DNA of 64,000 bases from Guptibacillus algicola (GCF_020171805.1 NZ_JAIVAF010000005.1:186001-250000), one strand, 5' to 3'; shown: positions 1 to 10,103, numbered from the stretch's first letter. The notes: generated from the letters alone by a model not told the origin. Numbers and translations are program-made.

Positions 1-952
1 TTGAAACTAAGTCCTCAGCCTTTTTCTGCATGGCTGAATCTAACGTTGTGTAGACGTGAAGACCGCCTTCTTCAATGATTCTTTCATCTAACGAAAGTTT
101 ATTTCTTAATTCCTTTTTCACTTCAGCTGTAAAATAAGGAGCTGTTTCTGAATCTATTTTTTCCTCGTTGAAGGCCTGTAGCGCCATCGCTTCATTTTCA
201 GCAGCGACTGCTTCAGCCTTAGTTAATTTGTTCGTTGTCACCATGGCATTCAAAACAGTGCGCTGTCGTTCTTTAGAACGATCTGAATCTGCATACGGAG
301 AGTAGTAGCTTGGCCCTTTTGGAATTCCGGCAAGCATGGCCGATTCAGAAATAGAAAGTTCATCAGCTGCCTTACCAAAATACGACCTAGCAGCGGCTTC
401 GACGCCATATGCGCCGTGTCCATAATAGATTGTGTTGAGATAGCCTTCTAGAATGTCTTCTTTTGAATAGTGAACTTCAAGTCGATAGGCATAGAATGCT
501 TCAAGTACTTTACGCTTCCACGTTTTGTCGTGCTCTAGAAATAGATTCCTCGCGTATTGCTGCGTGATCGTACTCGCTCCTTGAACTTTCGCCATCGCTT
601 TTAGGTCAGCCAGAACTGCCCCGCCAATTCGTTTAAAGTCAAATCCGAAATGATCGTAGAAGCTTCGATCTTCAATGGCGATCGTCGCATCGACCAAAGC
701 AGGGGAAATATCGTCAAGCTTAACCCAATACCGATTTTGTCCACTCTGGTTGCTTTCTCCTATCACATTGTCATCAATATCATAATAAATCGTTGTTTGC
801 GGTACCTGAAGAGGTGGTGCACCAACGAAAACGGCAAGCAAATAGATCGATCCTACTGATAGGCCGACAAAAAGTGTACCGATGACCATCAATCGTAAAA
901 ATAGTTTCCCCCAGCGCTTCCAATATTCAAAGCGTTCACTCATCGATTTCAT
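1..952 (-). CDS. pbpG: Class A penicillin-binding protein, N-terminal part (PBP2d-like, cut by window edge)
   Basis: Bifunctional peptidoglycan glycosyltransferase/transpeptidase, anchored by one N-terminal membrane helix (about residues 18-43) with the enzyme domains outside the cell. About 317 residues are visible. The glycosyltransferase family 51 signatures are clear: EDRSFYDH at about 94-101, carrying the catalytic Glu, and GASTITQQYARNLFLE at about 125-140. The transpeptidase half lies beyond base 1. The ATG at 950-952 is preceded by a GGGGGTG ribosome site. It is divergent from uppP and close to speE-speB, the position of B. subtilis pbpG (ywhE), a forespore sigma-F gene. That ortholog assignment rests on synteny; the class A assignment is firm. 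Confidence 0.88.
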   Translation of the reverse strand, partial: MKSMSERFEYWKRWGKLFLRLMVIGTLFVGLSVGSIYLLAVFVGAPPLQVPQTTIYYDIDDNVIGESNQSGQNRYWVKLDDISPALVDATIAIEDRSFYDHFGFDFKRIGGAVLADLKAMAKVQGASTITQQYARNLFLEHDKTWKRKVLEAFYAYRLEVHYSKEDILEGYLNTIYYGHGAYGVEAAARSYFGKAADELSISESAMLAGIPKGPSYYSPYADSDRSKERQRTVLNAMVTTNKLTKAEAVAAENEAMALQAFNEEKIDSETAPYFTAEVKKELRNKLSLDERIIEEGGLHVYTTLDSAMQKKAEDLVS

Positions 953-1096
953 GTGGTTCACCCCCACATTTCTTGTTTAAATCTAGTATGTGACAATAGG
1001 TAAACTCTTAAACACAACAATCTATAAAAATAATTGTCCACTTTCTGAATAGGATACAACTAATGAGTGTCATTTTGTACAGAGGGAGAGAGTGCA

Positions 1097-1876
1097 ATGG
1101 AATACCTTATTGCGATCATTCTTGGGGTGGTTGAAGGGCTGACTGAATTCTTACCTGTATCATCTACGGGTCACTTAATTCTGACAGGCTACTGGTTACA
1201 CTTTGTAGACGAGCGGGCGAAGACGTTTGAAATCGTTATCCAGCTTGGGGCGATTCTTGCGGTAGTGGTGATGTATAGAAAAAGGTTTATCGACTTATTT
1301 TCATTTAAAGAAGGTGATGGACTTTCTCTTATGCACATTATCCTAGGGATGATTCCTGCTATCATAGCAGGGTTCTTACTTCATAACGTCATCAAAACGT
1401 ATCTATTTTCTCCATATACGGTCGTCTTTGGCCTCGTTTTAGGTGGCGTATTTATGATTCTAGCAGACGTAAAGAGAACAGCTTCCGTAACCTCTGATTT
1501 AGACGACCTCACGCTGAAACAAGCTTTTTCGATTGGAGTTTTTCAGTGTCTCGCATTGTGGCCTGGCTTTTCACGATCTGGAGCAACAATTTCTGGTGGG
1601 GTATTGCTTGGTACGACGCATAAGACGGCCGCAGAATTTTCGTTTATATTAGCAGTACCTATGATGGTTGCTGCAAGTGGGTTTGATCTTCTGAAAAGCT
1701 ATAAGTATTTGACTGTTGCAGACATACCTATGTTTGCTGTTGGTTTCGTCGTAGCATTTCTTGTTGCGCTTATTGCTATTGTAACATTTATCCGATTTAT
1801 CGAGCGCGTCCGCCTCATTCCATTTGCAATCTACCGGTTTATTCTTGCTTTCTTCGTGTGGATGATTCTTTTCTAA
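1097..1876 (+). CDS. uppP: Undecaprenyl-diphosphate phosphatase UppP/BacA
   Basis: Integral membrane enzyme that dephosphorylates undecaprenyl diphosphate to recycle the lipid carrier of cell-wall synthesis; overproduction gives bacitracin resistance in many bacteria. The 259-residue protein has the two family signatures: [16 protein letters not shown] near the N terminus, with catalytic Glu and the Ser-Ser-Thr-Gly-His loop, and [13 protein letters not shown] near residue 160. Several hydrophobic helices surround them. The ATG at 1097 follows a GGGAGAGAG site; an in-frame ATG ten codons upstream has none. It sits divergently beside a class A PBP gene, so both neighbours serve the wall. Confidence 0.95.
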   Translation: MEYLIAIILGVVEGLTEFLPVSSTGHLILTGYWLHFVDERAKTFEIVIQLGAILAVVVMYRKRFIDLFSFKEGDGLSLMHIILGMIPAIIAGFLLHNVIKTYLFSPYTVVFGLVLGGVFMILADVKRTASVTSDLDDLTLKQAFSIGVFQCLALWPGFSRSGATISGGVLLGTTHKTAAEFSFILAVPMMVAASGFDLLKSYKYLTVADIPMFAVGFVVAFLVALIAIVTFIRFIERVRLIPFAIYRFILAFFVWMILF

Positions 1877-2084
1877 CCGAAGTGAAAAATTCTCTTGCTT
1901 TTTTATAGAAGTAAACTATACTTTTCTTGTGCTTTACGATTAATGATAGGATAGAAAACGGATAGTATAAAATAAGATAACTTTTAGATTCACATAGGGC
2001 TTTTTGCGATATACTAAGCCTGTTTTGAGATAACTGAATCGGGAACAGCTTAGATAAAGAGATAGACTTTGAGGAGTGGTAGAG

Positions 2085-2912
2085 ATGGAATTATGGTATA
2101 CAGAGAAACAGACAGAGCGCTTTGGCATAACAGCGAAAATTAAACAAACGCTTCACACAGAACAAACAGATTTCCAGCGCCTAGACGTAATCGAAACAGA
2201 AGAGTTTGGAAAGATGCTCGTATTAGATGGCATGGTCATGACGACAGAGAAGGATGAGTTTGTTTACCATGAGATGGTCGCTCACGTACCCCTTTTCACG
2301 CATCCGAACCCAAAACATGTACTCGTCGTTGGTGGCGGTGACGGTGGAGTGATTCGAGAAGTACTGAAGCACCCTTCAGTAGAAAAAGCAGTTCTAGTCG
2401 AAATCGATGGAAAAGTAATCGAGTACTCAAAGAAATATTTACCTACAATTGCTGGGGAACTTGAAAATGAGCGCGTCGAAGTTCTAGTAGCTGATGGCTT
2501 TATGCATATCGCGGAAAGTGAGAATGACTATGATGTGATCATGGTAGATTCAACTGAGCCAGTTGGCCCAGCTGCGAAGCTATTTGAAAGAGGATTTTAC
2601 GAAGGAATTTCAAAAGCCTTGAAGGAAGATGGTATCTTTGTCGCTCAAACGGACAACCCGTGGTTCAAGGCAGACCTTATTTCTCAAGTTCAAAACGATG
2701 TGAAGGAAATCTTCCCAATCACACGTGTTTATACAGCTAATATCCCTACGTATCCGAGCGGTCTATGGACATTTACGATTGGTTCGAAGAAAGTAGATCC
2801 CCTAGAAGTTGAAGAAAGCCGTTTCCATGAAATCGATACGAAATATTATACAAAAGAACTTCACAGTGCGTGTTTCGCACTTCCTAAATTTGTACAGGAT
2901 CTTTTGAAATAA
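2085..2912 (+). CDS. speE: Spermidine synthase
   Basis: Transfers an aminopropyl group from decarboxylated S-adenosylmethionine to putrescine to make spermidine. The 275-residue protein has the expected length and N terminus ([10 protein letters not shown]). [13 protein letters not shown] near residue 82 is the nucleotide-binding glycine loop and DSTEPVGPA near 155 carries the catalytic Asp. ATG 2085 lies 8 bases after GAGGAG; an in-frame GTG at 2076 overlaps that site and is unlikely. Eleven bases separate it from speB, so the two form the polyamine operon known from Bacillus. Confidence 0.96.
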   Translation: MELWYTEKQTERFGITAKIKQTLHTEQTDFQRLDVIETEEFGKMLVLDGMVMTTEKDEFVYHEMVAHVPLFTHPNPKHVLVVGGGDGGVIREVLKHPSVEKAVLVEIDGKVIEYSKKYLPTIAGELENERVEVLVADGFMHIAESENDYDVIMVDSTEPVGPAAKLFERGFYEGISKALKEDGIFVAQTDNPWFKADLISQVQNDVKEIFPITRVYTANIPTYPSGLWTFTIGSKKVDPLEVEESRFHEIDTKYYTKELHSACFALPKFVQDLLK

Positions 2913-2923
2913 GGAGAGCAGCT

Positions 2924-3802
2924 ATGAAATTTGATGAGGCTTATTCAGGAAATGTATTTATTTTGAGCAACCCCTCATTTGAAGATAGTGATGTTGTGAT
3001 TTATGGTATGCCGATGGACTGGACAGTAAGCTTTCGACCTGGATCAAGGTTTGGTCCAGCTCGCATAAGGGAAGCATCACTCGGGCTTGAGGAGTATAGT
3101 CCATACATGGACAAGCACCTTGAAGAAATCCGTTATTTTGACGCAGGCGATATTCCGCTACCTTTTGGAAATCCTGAGCGAAGCATCGATCTTATCGAAG
3201 AATACATTGATTCCTTGCTAGAAAAAGGAAAGTTTCCACTCGGTATGGGAGGAGAGCATCTTGTAACATGGCCGATTATTAAAGCCTTCAACAAAAAATA
3301 TGAAGACCTTGCTGTTATTCATATCGATGCTCATGCGGATCTTCGAGAAGAGTACGAAGGAGAGGCGCTATCTCATTCCACTCCTGTTCGGAAAATATGT
3401 GGTTTGATCGGTGCAGAGAATGTGTTCTCATTTGGAATTCGTTCTGGAATGCGAGAAGAGTTTCAATTTGCTAAGGACTCCGGAATGCATATGTCGAAGT
3501 TCGAAGTAGTTGAACCTTTGAAGAACATTCTTCCATCACTTAAAGGCCGAAACGTCTACGTAACGATTGATATCGATGTATTGGATCCAGCGTATGCACC
3601 TGGTACAGGGACAGCTGAGGCTGGAGGTATTTCTTCAAAAGAATTGCTAGAGGCAATCTCGTTGATCGCAAACGCTGGTGTGCGTGTTGTTGGAGCTGAT
3701 TTAGTCGAGGTAGCACCAGTTTATGACCCTTCAGAAAAGACGCCGATCGCAGCAAGTAAATTCATTCGAGAAATGCTACTCGGGTGGACTCACAAAGAAT
3801 AA
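2924..3802 (+). CDS. speB: Agmatinase (agmatine ureohydrolase)
   Basis: Hydrolyses agmatine to putrescine and urea, giving SpeE its substrate. The 292-residue protein belongs to the ureohydrolase family and shows all manganese-binding blocks: GGEHLVTW near 108, HIDAHADLR near 130 and DIDVLDPAYAPGTGT near 217. AAGGAGAGC precedes ATG 2924. A strong intrinsic terminator follows, closing the speE-speB operon. The arginine to agmatine to putrescine to spermidine route would also need an arginine decarboxylase, which is not in this window. Confidence 0.96.
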   Translation: MKFDEAYSGNVFILSNPSFEDSDVVIYGMPMDWTVSFRPGSRFGPARIREASLGLEEYSPYMDKHLEEIRYFDAGDIPLPFGNPERSIDLIEEYIDSLLEKGKFPLGMGGEHLVTWPIIKAFNKKYEDLAVIHIDAHADLREEYEGEALSHSTPVRKICGLIGAENVFSFGIRSGMREEFQFAKDSGMHMSKFEVVEPLKNILPSLKGRNVYVTIDIDVLDPAYAPGTGTAEAGGISSKELLEAISLIANAGVRVVGADLVEVAPVYDPSEKTPIAASKFIREMLLGWTHKE

Positions 3803-3811
3803 AATTGGACA

Positions 3812-3845
3812 GAGGCTGTATTCAATTTGAATACAGCCTCTTTTT
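3812..3845 (+). terminator. Terminator of speE-speB
   Basis: GAGGCTGTATTCAA pairs with TTGAATACAGCCTC with almost no loop, followed by a run of five T. It ends the speE-speB transcript before ywiB. Confidence 0.9.
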
Positions 3846-3889
3846 CTCATATAATAAGAAAGTTAATGATGTGTAAGGACGTGAATTCG

Positions 3890-4318
3890 ATGAGCGATCA
3901 TCCGATCAATTTGACGATTGAATCTAGAATTCAATCTGGTAAGGAAAAAGAAACTTCTAATCATACTATTCAAGGGAAGCTAATCGAGAAAGGGAACTCC
4001 CTTTACTTACGATACGAAGAAGACCTTGAAATCGGACAGGTTTCTACAACTGTAAAAATAGATAATCAGCAGGTGACGGTAATCCGTAGAGGGGCGCTTT
4101 CGATGCGCCAGAGCTTTGCGCCAGGGCAGCTTTCAGAAAGCCTCTATAAAACGCCGTTCGGTTCTATGCCGATGCAAATTCGTACAGAACGAATCGAGCA
4201 GCTGGTCGATCGAGAACAAAACAAAGGGCGTTTGACCCTTCGCTATATGCTATATCTTGAAGAAGACGAAACGCAGCGACATGAGCTGTCGCTAAGCTGG
4301 AAAGGAGCAAGTCAATGA
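3890..4318 (+). CDS. ywiB: DUF1934 beta-barrel protein (YwiB)
   Basis: A 142-residue, mainly beta-strand protein of the DUF1934/YwiB family, which has a lipocalin-like fold and no established function. ATG 3890 gives [10 protein letters not shown] and matches the usual family length; an upstream in-frame TTG lies inside the speB terminator and is rejected. The stop overlaps the argS start by four bases (ATGA), so the two are translationally coupled as in B. subtilis. Assignment rests on overall resemblance and on the fixed position before argS. Confidence 0.85.
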   Translation: MSDHPINLTIESRIQSGKEKETSNHTIQGKLIEKGNSLYLRYEEDLEIGQVSTTVKIDNQQVTVIRRGALSMRQSFAPGQLSESLYKTPFGSMPMQIRTERIEQLVDREQNKGRLTLRYMLYLEEDETQRHELSLSWKGASQ

Positions 4319-5976
4319 ACAGTGTTGAGCAAAAGAAAGAACAGTTGAAAGAAGAGATAAAAGTTGCCGTCATTCAAGCGGGACTCGCGAGTGAGAGTGA
4401 GATTCCTGAGGTAATTCTTGAATCTCCCAAAGATAAAGCGCATGGTGACTATGCGACGAACATGGCCATGCAACTTGCTCGTATTGCTAAGAAAGCACCT
4501 AGAGCCATTGCAGAAGATATCAAAGCTAACTTAGATATGGACAAAGCATCTATTAAGCAAATTGATATTGCTGGGCCTGGCTTTATTAACTTTTTTATGG
4601 AAACGAGTTATTTGAACGAGCTTATCCCAATGATCCTCGAAAAAGGCAGTGATTATGGAAAGTCGTCCAACAAAAATGAAAAAATCCAAGTAGAGTTTGT
4701 TTCCGCGAACCCTACCGGAAGCCTTCACTTAGGACATGCTCGTGGTGCAGCTTACGGTGACACGCTCTGCAATATCCTTGAACGCGCAGGATATGAGGTA
4801 TCAAGAGAATATTACATTAATGATGCGGGAAATCAGATTCATAACCTAGCGCTTTCACTTGAAGCACGTTACATGCAAGCACTCGGTATGGAAAAAGAGA
4901 TGCCTGAAGACGGTTATCAAGGACAAGATATCGTTCAGTTCGGTAAAGATCTAGCTGAAAAAGATGGCGATCGCCTTCTTGAGCTTGATGAAAAAGAACG
5001 TTATCAGTACTTCCGTGACTATGGCCTTGAGCGAGAGCTTGAGAAATTGAAGAAAGACTTAGCAGAATTTGGCGTTGAATTCGATGTTTGGTTCTCTGAA
5101 ACATCACTCTATACGTCTGGAAAGATCGACAAGGTCCTTGCTAAGCTTCATGAGCGCGGTGAAACGTTTGAAGAAGACGGCGCAACATGGTTCCGCTCAA
5201 CGGAATATGGTGACGACAAAAACCGTGTCTTGATTAAAGGTGATGGCTCGTACACTTACCTAACTCCAGACATTTCATATCACCAAGATAAGCTTGACCG
5301 TGGATTCGATAAGCTGATCAACATTTGGGGCGCTGATCATCATGGGTATATTCCTAGAATGAAAGCGGCGATCGAAGCACTAGGGTATAAGAGAGAACAG
5401 CTCGAAGTAGAGATTATTCAGATGGTGAATCTGTTTAAAGACGGCGAGAAAATGAAGATGAGTAAACGTACAGGTAAAGCCGTTACGCTTCGAGAGTTGA
5501 TGGACGAAGTAGGAATCGATGCGATGCGTTATTTCTTCTCTATGAGAAGCTCTGATTCTCACCTAGACTTTGATATGGACCTTGCTGTTTCGAGATCCAA
5601 TGAAAACCCAGTTTATTACGTACAGTACGCGCATGCGAGAGTGTGCAGCATGCTTCGTCAAGGGAAAGAGATGGAATTGAAGGAAGATGCAGATCTATCA
5701 CTCATTTCTTCTGAGAAAGAAATAGATCTTCTGAAGAAGCTTGGAGAGCTTCCTGAAGCAATCGCTGAAGCAGCTGATAAGCGTATGACGCACCGCATTA
5801 CGAACTATGCGTTCGAACTTGCTGCAGCACTTCATAGCTTTTATAATGCTGAACGTGTACTTGACCCTGAAAACCTCCAGTTGAGTGCAGCTCGCTTTAA
5901 ATTGATGCAGGCTGTTCAGCAAACGATCCAAAACACGCTTGAAATCATTGGTGTATCAGCGCCAGAAAAGATGTAA
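4315..5976 (+). CDS. argS: Arginyl-tRNA synthetase
   Basis: Class I aminoacyl-tRNA synthetase charging tRNA-Arg. The 553-residue protein shows the Arg-specific Add1 N-terminal domain, the HIGH box within [20 protein letters not shown] near residue 137, the KMSKRTGK signature near 379 and a DALR anticodon-binding C terminus. It begins inside the ywiB stop codon, so no separate promoter is needed. A bidirectional terminator follows and separates it from the convergent deaminase gene. Confidence 0.98.
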   Translation: MNSVEQKKEQLKEEIKVAVIQAGLASESEIPEVILESPKDKAHGDYATNMAMQLARIAKKAPRAIAEDIKANLDMDKASIKQIDIAGPGFINFFMETSYLNELIPMILEKGSDYGKSSNKNEKIQVEFVSANPTGSLHLGHARGAAYGDTLCNILERAGYEVSREYYINDAGNQIHNLALSLEARYMQALGMEKEMPEDGYQGQDIVQFGKDLAEKDGDRLLELDEKERYQYFRDYGLERELEKLKKDLAEFGVEFDVWFSETSLYTSGKIDKVLAKLHERGETFEEDGATWFRSTEYGDDKNRVLIKGDGSYTYLTPDISYHQDKLDRGFDKLINIWGADHHGYIPRMKAAIEALGYKREQLEVEIIQMVNLFKDGEKMKMSKRTGKAVTLRELMDEVGIDAMRYFFSMRSSDSHLDFDMDLAVSRSNENPVYYVQYAHARVCSMLRQGKEMELKEDADLSLISSEKEIDLLKKLGELPEAIAEAADKRMTHRITNYAFELAAALHSFYNAERVLDPENLQLSAARFKLMQAVQQTIQNTLEIIGVSAPEKM

Positions 5977-5985
5977 CTCATACAA

Positions 5986-6016
5986 AAACGTCAGGAGCAC
6001 TCCTGACGTTTTTTTC
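5986..6016. terminator. Terminator between argS and the convergent deaminase gene
   Basis: ACGTCAGGAG and CTCCTGACGT form a 10-bp stem with a two-base loop, with a T run on the right and an A run on the left, so it can serve both converging genes. Confidence 0.9.
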
Positions 6017-6020
6017 ATAC

Positions 6021-6500
6021 TTAATAATCAATTCGACCAGAGTGACTTCCCCATATTTCAAACGGCTTTTTACTATCGGCTAAATCGATGTGATGAAAGG
6101 GAATGAGTCGCTCGTGAGGTGGTTTTTCAATCTCATTATAGATAAGCGCATCATCAAACCCTGACTCTGCAGCTTCAAGTCGCGTTGCAGCAAAATACAC
6201 GTTTTGGGGTCGAGACCAATAAATGGCTCCAAGACACATTGGACATGGTTCACAGCTTGAATAAATGGTGCAACCTGTAAGCTGGTGAGCTCCGATGTTC
6301 GTACATGCGTCTCTTATCGCAACAACCTCCGCATGAGCGGTCGGATCGTTGGTGGACGTAACCTGGTTATTACCTTGACCAACAATTCGTCCGTCTTTTA
6401 CGACGATCGCACCAAAAGGTCCGCCTTGATTGCTCATTACGCTAGTAGTTGCTAGCTTTATCGCTTCATTTAACCAATCTTCATGTGTCATAGACCTCAT
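6021..6500 (-). CDS. guaD: Guanine deaminase / CMP-dCMP-type deaminase
   Basis: Zinc hydrolase converting guanine to xanthine. The protein has the cytidine-deaminase fold signatures: TAHAEVVAIRDAC, with zinc His and catalytic Glu, and SSCEPCPMCLGAIYW, with two zinc cysteines. Length (about 156-160 residues) and the C-terminal FEIWG...Y region resemble B. subtilis GuaD rather than tRNA adenosine deaminase TadA. Two starts are possible: ATG at 6500, close behind AAGGAGTG, and ATG at 6491, which aligns better with GuaD but is further from the site. It is a single gene on the minus strand. Confidence 0.85.
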   Translation of the reverse strand: MRSMTHEDWLNEAIKLATTSVMSNQGGPFGAIVVKDGRIVGQGNNQVTSTNDPTAHAEVVAIRDACTNIGAHQLTGCTIYSSCEPCPMCLGAIYWSRPQNVYFAATRLEAAESGFDDALIYNEIEKPPHERLIPFHHIDLADSKKPFEIWGSHSGRIDY

Positions 6501-6738
6501 CACACTCCTTGTAATAAACTATTAGACAAAGAAGAGGATATACCTATCGTTAGTATCTTGTGTAAGCGACATCGTTATGTAAATAATTCCATGGTGTATC
6601 GTGTTATGTTTTTGATAGAATAGTCTAGTTGCAACTTTGAGCGGATTTACACCAAGCTTTTGAAAGTCGGAGTGCTTCAATACGTCTTCATATTCCTCAG
6701 TAACTACGGGGATACTTTAAAATAAAAGGAGCGATTTT

Positions 6739-6909
6739 ATGAAAATGGTTTTACTTGCCATTATGACCGGATTTATTGTCGGTTTGGTATTTGCGATTTT
6801 CAAGCTACCGATTCCTGCTCCTCCAGCGTTTGCAGGAATCGCCGGAATTATTGGTATTTACCTTGGCTTTAGGGCTTATGAGTATTTCTCAGGAGCATTC
6901 TTTAATTAA
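6739..6909 (+). CDS. XapX domain small membrane protein
   Basis: A 56-residue hydrophobic protein with two membrane helices joined by FKLPIPAPPAFAG. This is the hallmark of the XapX/DUF1427 family, named for a small protein near xanthosine phosphorylase genes; its function is unknown. ATG 6739 follows AAAAGGAGC at a good distance. A TGn-extended -10-like TAGAAT at 6616-6621 could be its promoter, and a terminator follows directly, so it is probably monocistronic. It lies one gene from guanine deaminase, but divergent. The family call is good; a role is not known. Confidence 0.82.
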   Translation: MKMVLLAIMTGFIVGLVFAIFKLPIPAPPAFAGIAGIIGIYLGFRAYEYFSGAFFN

Positions 6910-6929
6910 CAATTATTTTGTAAGATAAC

Positions 6930-6967
6930 AATGCTTTCGCTCAAACCTGACGAAAGCATTTTATTTA
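6930..6967 (+). terminator. Terminator of the XapX gene
   Basis: AATGCTTTCG pairs with CGAAAGCATT (10 bp, 11-base loop), followed by TTATTT. It separates the small gene from the hydrolase. Confidence 0.75.
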
Positions 6968-6988
6968 CTCAAGATAAGGACTGATTAT

Positions 6989-7771
6989 ATGCCATATGCT
7001 TATTTGAAAAATGCAAGAATATTTTATGAAGACGAAGGTGAAGGTTTGCCATTAATCTTTCTTCATCCTCCTGGAATGGGACATGCTGTTTTCCATAAAC
7101 AAAAGGAACTCACACGTTTTTTTCGTGTTTTGCTGTTTGATATGAGGGGACATGGAAAGAGCTCATCGGGTAACGATGAGCTGTCAATTTCCCTTCTAGC
7201 AGATGATCTGGAAAACTTCATGGATGCTCTCCATATCGATCGTGCTGTTATTATTGGTTATTCGAGTGGAGGCAGTATAGCTCAGGAATTTGCCATTAAT
7301 CATCAACATCGAGTGGTCGCCCTCGTGTTATGTGGAGGCTTCCCTGAGGTTAATGACCCTTTTCTTAATCTGGAGTTTAAAGCAGGAATTTCTCTTGCAT
7401 ATAACCTGAAAGCTCTTTCCTGGATTATAGCGAAAAGCCATGCAAAAACGGATGCTGAGTTTCGAATACTACGTTCTTATATTCAAATGACAGATCCAGA
7501 GGTATTAAAACAGTTCTATGTAAAAGGGCGCTTATACACCTGTGTAGAAAAGCTTCCCGATTTACATATTCCCTTATTACATTTAACCGGTCAATTTGCA
7601 TTTTATTTTCATCATTATCAGACAATGTATGAAAAAGCCGTTCCCTCTGTAAGGACTGTTAGGGTATCAAATACTTTTCATGAAATACCAACGAAATCAT
7701 CTAGAGAATTTAATCACGCATTACTGGCATTTCTCACTTCCATAAAAGCGTACTCCCATCCAATCGTTTAA
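6989..7771 (+). CDS. Alpha/beta hydrolase
   Basis: A 260-residue alpha/beta-hydrolase of unknown substrate. It shows the oxyanion-hole region LIFLHPPGMGH, the strand-turn FDMRGHGKSS, the nucleophile elbow GYSSGG (Ser near residue 91) and a C-terminal FHEIP that probably supplies the catalytic His. No signal peptide is visible, so it should be cytoplasmic. ATG 6989 follows AAGGAC. The last 38 bases overlap the convergent uvsE gene. The fold is certain; calling it an esterase, haloperoxidase or lactonase would be guesswork. Confidence 0.85.
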   Translation: MPYAYLKNARIFYEDEGEGLPLIFLHPPGMGHAVFHKQKELTRFFRVLLFDMRGHGKSSSGNDELSISLLADDLENFMDALHIDRAVIIGYSSGGSIAQEFAINHQHRVVALVLCGGFPEVNDPFLNLEFKAGISLAYNLKALSWIIAKSHAKTDAEFRILRSYIQMTDPEVLKQFYVKGRLYTCVEKLPDLHIPLLHLTGQFAFYFHHYQTMYEKAVPSVRTVRVSNTFHEIPTKSSREFNHALLAFLTSIKAYSHPIV

Positions 7772-8690
7772 CTCCACGAATCGACGAAAGATCTTCTACC
7801 AATTTAAGGGCAGCAAGGTCTTTTTTCTTTGCTTCAATCATGATGTCGGCATCTTCACCATGTTCTTTAAGCATCTCAAGAAAAGGTAAAGCAAATTCAG
7901 GGTCAACATAATCGGCGTGGCTTCTGTAGGCACTTTCTGATTTTGGTGAGGATAAATGATATTTCACGGAAACGCCGCGATTTTTCCACGTGTTTTCAAC
8001 GCGTTCGAAAAAGCGGTCTGGAAGTCCATTCCCCTGATTTGCCATATGATGGTGATAATCAAAGATAAACGGCACGCCTGTTTCTTCGCACACATCTAAC
8101 GTTTCTTCAGCGTTATATGTTTTATCGTCGTTTTCTAGCGTAATTCGGGACTTGATTCGTTCTGGAACCGTTTCGAAATTTTGGTGAAATCGCTCTAGCG
8201 TAGCTTCTTTGTCACCATATGCACCACCGATGTGAATATTTGTGATGGCACTGTTATCGAGACCCATCAATTCAAGCATGGACGTATGATATTCAAGGTC
8301 GATCACTGCATTTTCAGTTACTTGCTGTCTCGGACTTGTGAATAGTGTGAACTGATTTGGGTGAAAGCTCACTCTAAGGTTATGTTTTTTAACAAGGTCG
8401 CCAATTTCTTTGAACTTTTCTCGAAAAGGCGTTTGATAGTCCCATTTCACTTCAGGGTGGGTAGCTAAAGGGACGATCGATGAAGACATTCGATAAAGCT
8501 TTATTTCATGAGCAATATTGTAATGCAGCGCTCGTAATGTGTTCGTTAAGTTTGTATCCGTTACGGATAGAAGCTTGTCCTCTCGTTCCTCTTTGGAGAG
8601 TTTGCTGTAACGAGCAAACGTCATCGTTCGAGCGGGAGTTGCTTCATATAATGCAAGTGCATGTGATACATAACCAAACCGCAGTTTCAT
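7734..8690 (-). CDS. uvsE: UV damage endonuclease
   Basis: TIM-barrel, metal-dependent endonuclease that nicks DNA on the 5' side of UV photoproducts, independently of UvrABC. The 318-residue protein starts MKLRFGYVSHAL and carries family blocks VSFHPNQFTLF, NIHIGGAYGDK, TLENDDKTY and FDYHHHMANQ, with metal-binding His, Glu and Asp. Length matches B. subtilis UvsE (YwjD). It is followed on the same strand side by the cardiolipin synthase gene, as in the B. subtilis ywjD-ywjE pair. The 3' end overlaps the convergent hydrolase gene. Confidence 0.94.
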   Translation of the reverse strand: MKLRFGYVSHALALYEATPARTMTFARYSKLSKEEREDKLLSVTDTNLTNTLRALHYNIAHEIKLYRMSSSIVPLATHPEVKWDYQTPFREKFKEIGDLVKKHNLRVSFHPNQFTLFTSPRQQVTENAVIDLEYHTSMLELMGLDNSAITNIHIGGAYGDKEATLERFHQNFETVPERIKSRITLENDDKTYNAEETLDVCEETGVPFIFDYHHHMANQGNGLPDRFFERVENTWKNRGVSVKYHLSSPKSESAYRSHADYVDPEFALPFLEMLKEHGEDADIMIEAKKKDLAALKLVEDLSSIRGVKRLDGSTLLWK

Positions 8691-8767
8691 GGAGTGAGCA
8701 TCCTTTCAAATGTGTTACTACATACATTCCCTGCTATGATTGTACGAAACCGCATGTAGAGCGTTGT

Positions 8768-9952
8768 TTATAGAAAAGGGGAGAGGGCTCTTGCGATCGG
8801 ACCGATAAGACGGTTTTTCACCGTTCTATCTTTCAACCTTTTTAAGTGAAGGGGTTCTGATTGCACAATATCTCGTTCGATGGTTTCTTTAACTTTTCTA
8901 ATCGTCTCTTGGTCACGAAAGATGCAGTTGATCTCGCCATTGATCGTAAAACTCCTCATATCGAAATTAGCTGTTCCGATGTCACATACGTGATCGTCGA
9001 CCAACAATACCTTAGCATGGAAAAATCCGTTCATATACTGATGAATGTCACATCCTGCTTCGATGAGTTCAACCAGGTAGGGGAATGATGCTTCTTGTAC
9101 AAATGGATGGTCTGCTCGTATCGGTAGAATGATTTTCACATTCACGCCTCTACCCACAGCACGTAGAATACTCTTCTGTACGTTAGCCCCTGGGATGTAG
9201 TATGGAGTACCGATGTAGATTGAAGTTACTGCTTGGTCGATAAGAGAAATAAACATGCCTTCGACGTTGCTCCCATTCGTTATGTGAAGGTTTACGGTCG
9301 CATTCCCCTCAGGTAGTGATGGGAAAAAGTCGTCATCTAGTTTGGTGGCATTGTTTTCTCGAGTCCAGTCTGATAAAAACTGTTTTTGTAGTTCGTACAC
9401 TGCTTCACCCTGAAATCGTAAGTGATAATCACGCCAATAGCCAAACTTCGGATCTTTCCCCGCGTACTCTTTTCCAATGTTGAATCCACCCATATAACCA
9501 ACTTTCCCATCGATCACGGTTATCTTCCTGTGATTTCTTTCGTTAAGAGACGTAAATAAGAGAGGGAAGGTCGCTTTTCTAGAATACGAAAAGTGGATTC
9601 CACATTCTTTCATTTTCCTGATCGTGCTTTTTTTTATATTTTTGCTTCCGATATAGTCGACCAGCAACTTAACGCTTACGCCAGAGGAAGCTTTCTCACA
9701 AAGTTTATCGATGAATTCATTTCCTGTTTTATCATCTCGTAAGATAAAGAACATCATATGAATGTGCTTTTCAGCTGCATCGAGGTCTTTTAACAAAATG
9801 CGAAAAAAATCATCTCCATCTGACACGAAATCTAAATCAGCTGATATTTCTTTCATGAGTGAAGCAGAATTCTTTCTTCGTTTCATCGCTCCTAATGTAA
9901 GATCGATCGACATCCAGATCAACACTACAAAAATAAGGATAAAAAAGACCAT
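8768..9952 (-). CDS. clsB: Cardiolipin synthase-like phospholipase D family protein
   Basis: Membrane phospholipase D-superfamily enzyme, likely condensing two phosphatidylglycerols to cardiolipin. One N-terminal helix (about residues 2-17) anchors the 394-residue protein. Both catalytic HKD motifs are intact: HRKITVIDGKVGYMGGFN in the first half and HAKVLLVDDHVCDIGTANFD in the second. ATG 9952 sits 6 bases after GAGGTG; an upstream in-frame GTG overlaps that site. The position beside uvsE and opposite fadF matches B. subtilis ywjE (clsB). Substrate is inferred from the family. Confidence 0.88.
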   Translation of the reverse strand: MVFFILIFVVLIWMSIDLTLGAMKRRKNSASLMKEISADLDFVSDGDDFFRILLKDLDAAEKHIHMMFFILRDDKTGNEFIDKLCEKASSGVSVKLLVDYIGSKNIKKSTIRKMKECGIHFSYSRKATFPLLFTSLNERNHRKITVIDGKVGYMGGFNIGKEYAGKDPKFGYWRDYHLRFQGEAVYELQKQFLSDWTRENNATKLDDDFFPSLPEGNATVNLHITNGSNVEGMFISLIDQAVTSIYIGTPYYIPGANVQKSILRAVGRGVNVKIILPIRADHPFVQEASFPYLVELIEAGCDIHQYMNGFFHAKVLLVDDHVCDIGTANFDMRSFTINGEINCIFRDQETIRKVKETIERDIVQSEPLHLKRLKDRTVKNRLIGPIARALSPFL

Positions 9953-10026
9953 TCGACACACCTCGATTCAAATAAAATCCATAAAAATAGTTTGCCCAAA
10001 ATAATAAAAACTAAAAAAGTTCCCTG

Positions 10027-10061
10027 ACTGAATGCTCATTCAGTGAAATATATGTTATAAT
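10027..10061 (+). promoter_or_regulatory. fadF promoter with TetR-type operator
   Basis: A consensus -10, TATAAT, is at 10056-10061. Across the expected -35 region lies a perfect inverted repeat, ACTGAATG-CT-CATTCAGT (10027-10044). Its core TGAATG-N2-CATTCA resembles the FadR half-sites of B. subtilis (TGAATGA/TCATTCA) and recurs as TGAACG-N2-CGTTCA before mmgA. Repressor binding here would block RNA polymerase. Which TetR protein binds is not shown; the regulator at 18637 is the local candidate. Confidence 0.78.
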
Positions 10062-10089
10062 TTATTCAGAAAATTACTTTCATTCTGAC

Positions 10090-10103
10090 TTAAAGCGTTT
10101 TCA
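10090..10103 (+). promoter_or_regulatory. Probable CcpA cre site in the fadF leader
   Basis: TTAAAGCGTTTTCA matches the cre consensus TGWAANCGNTNWCA at all but one defined position (T for G at the second). It lies about 30 bases downstream of the -10, a roadblock position typical of catabolite repression. Confidence 0.6.
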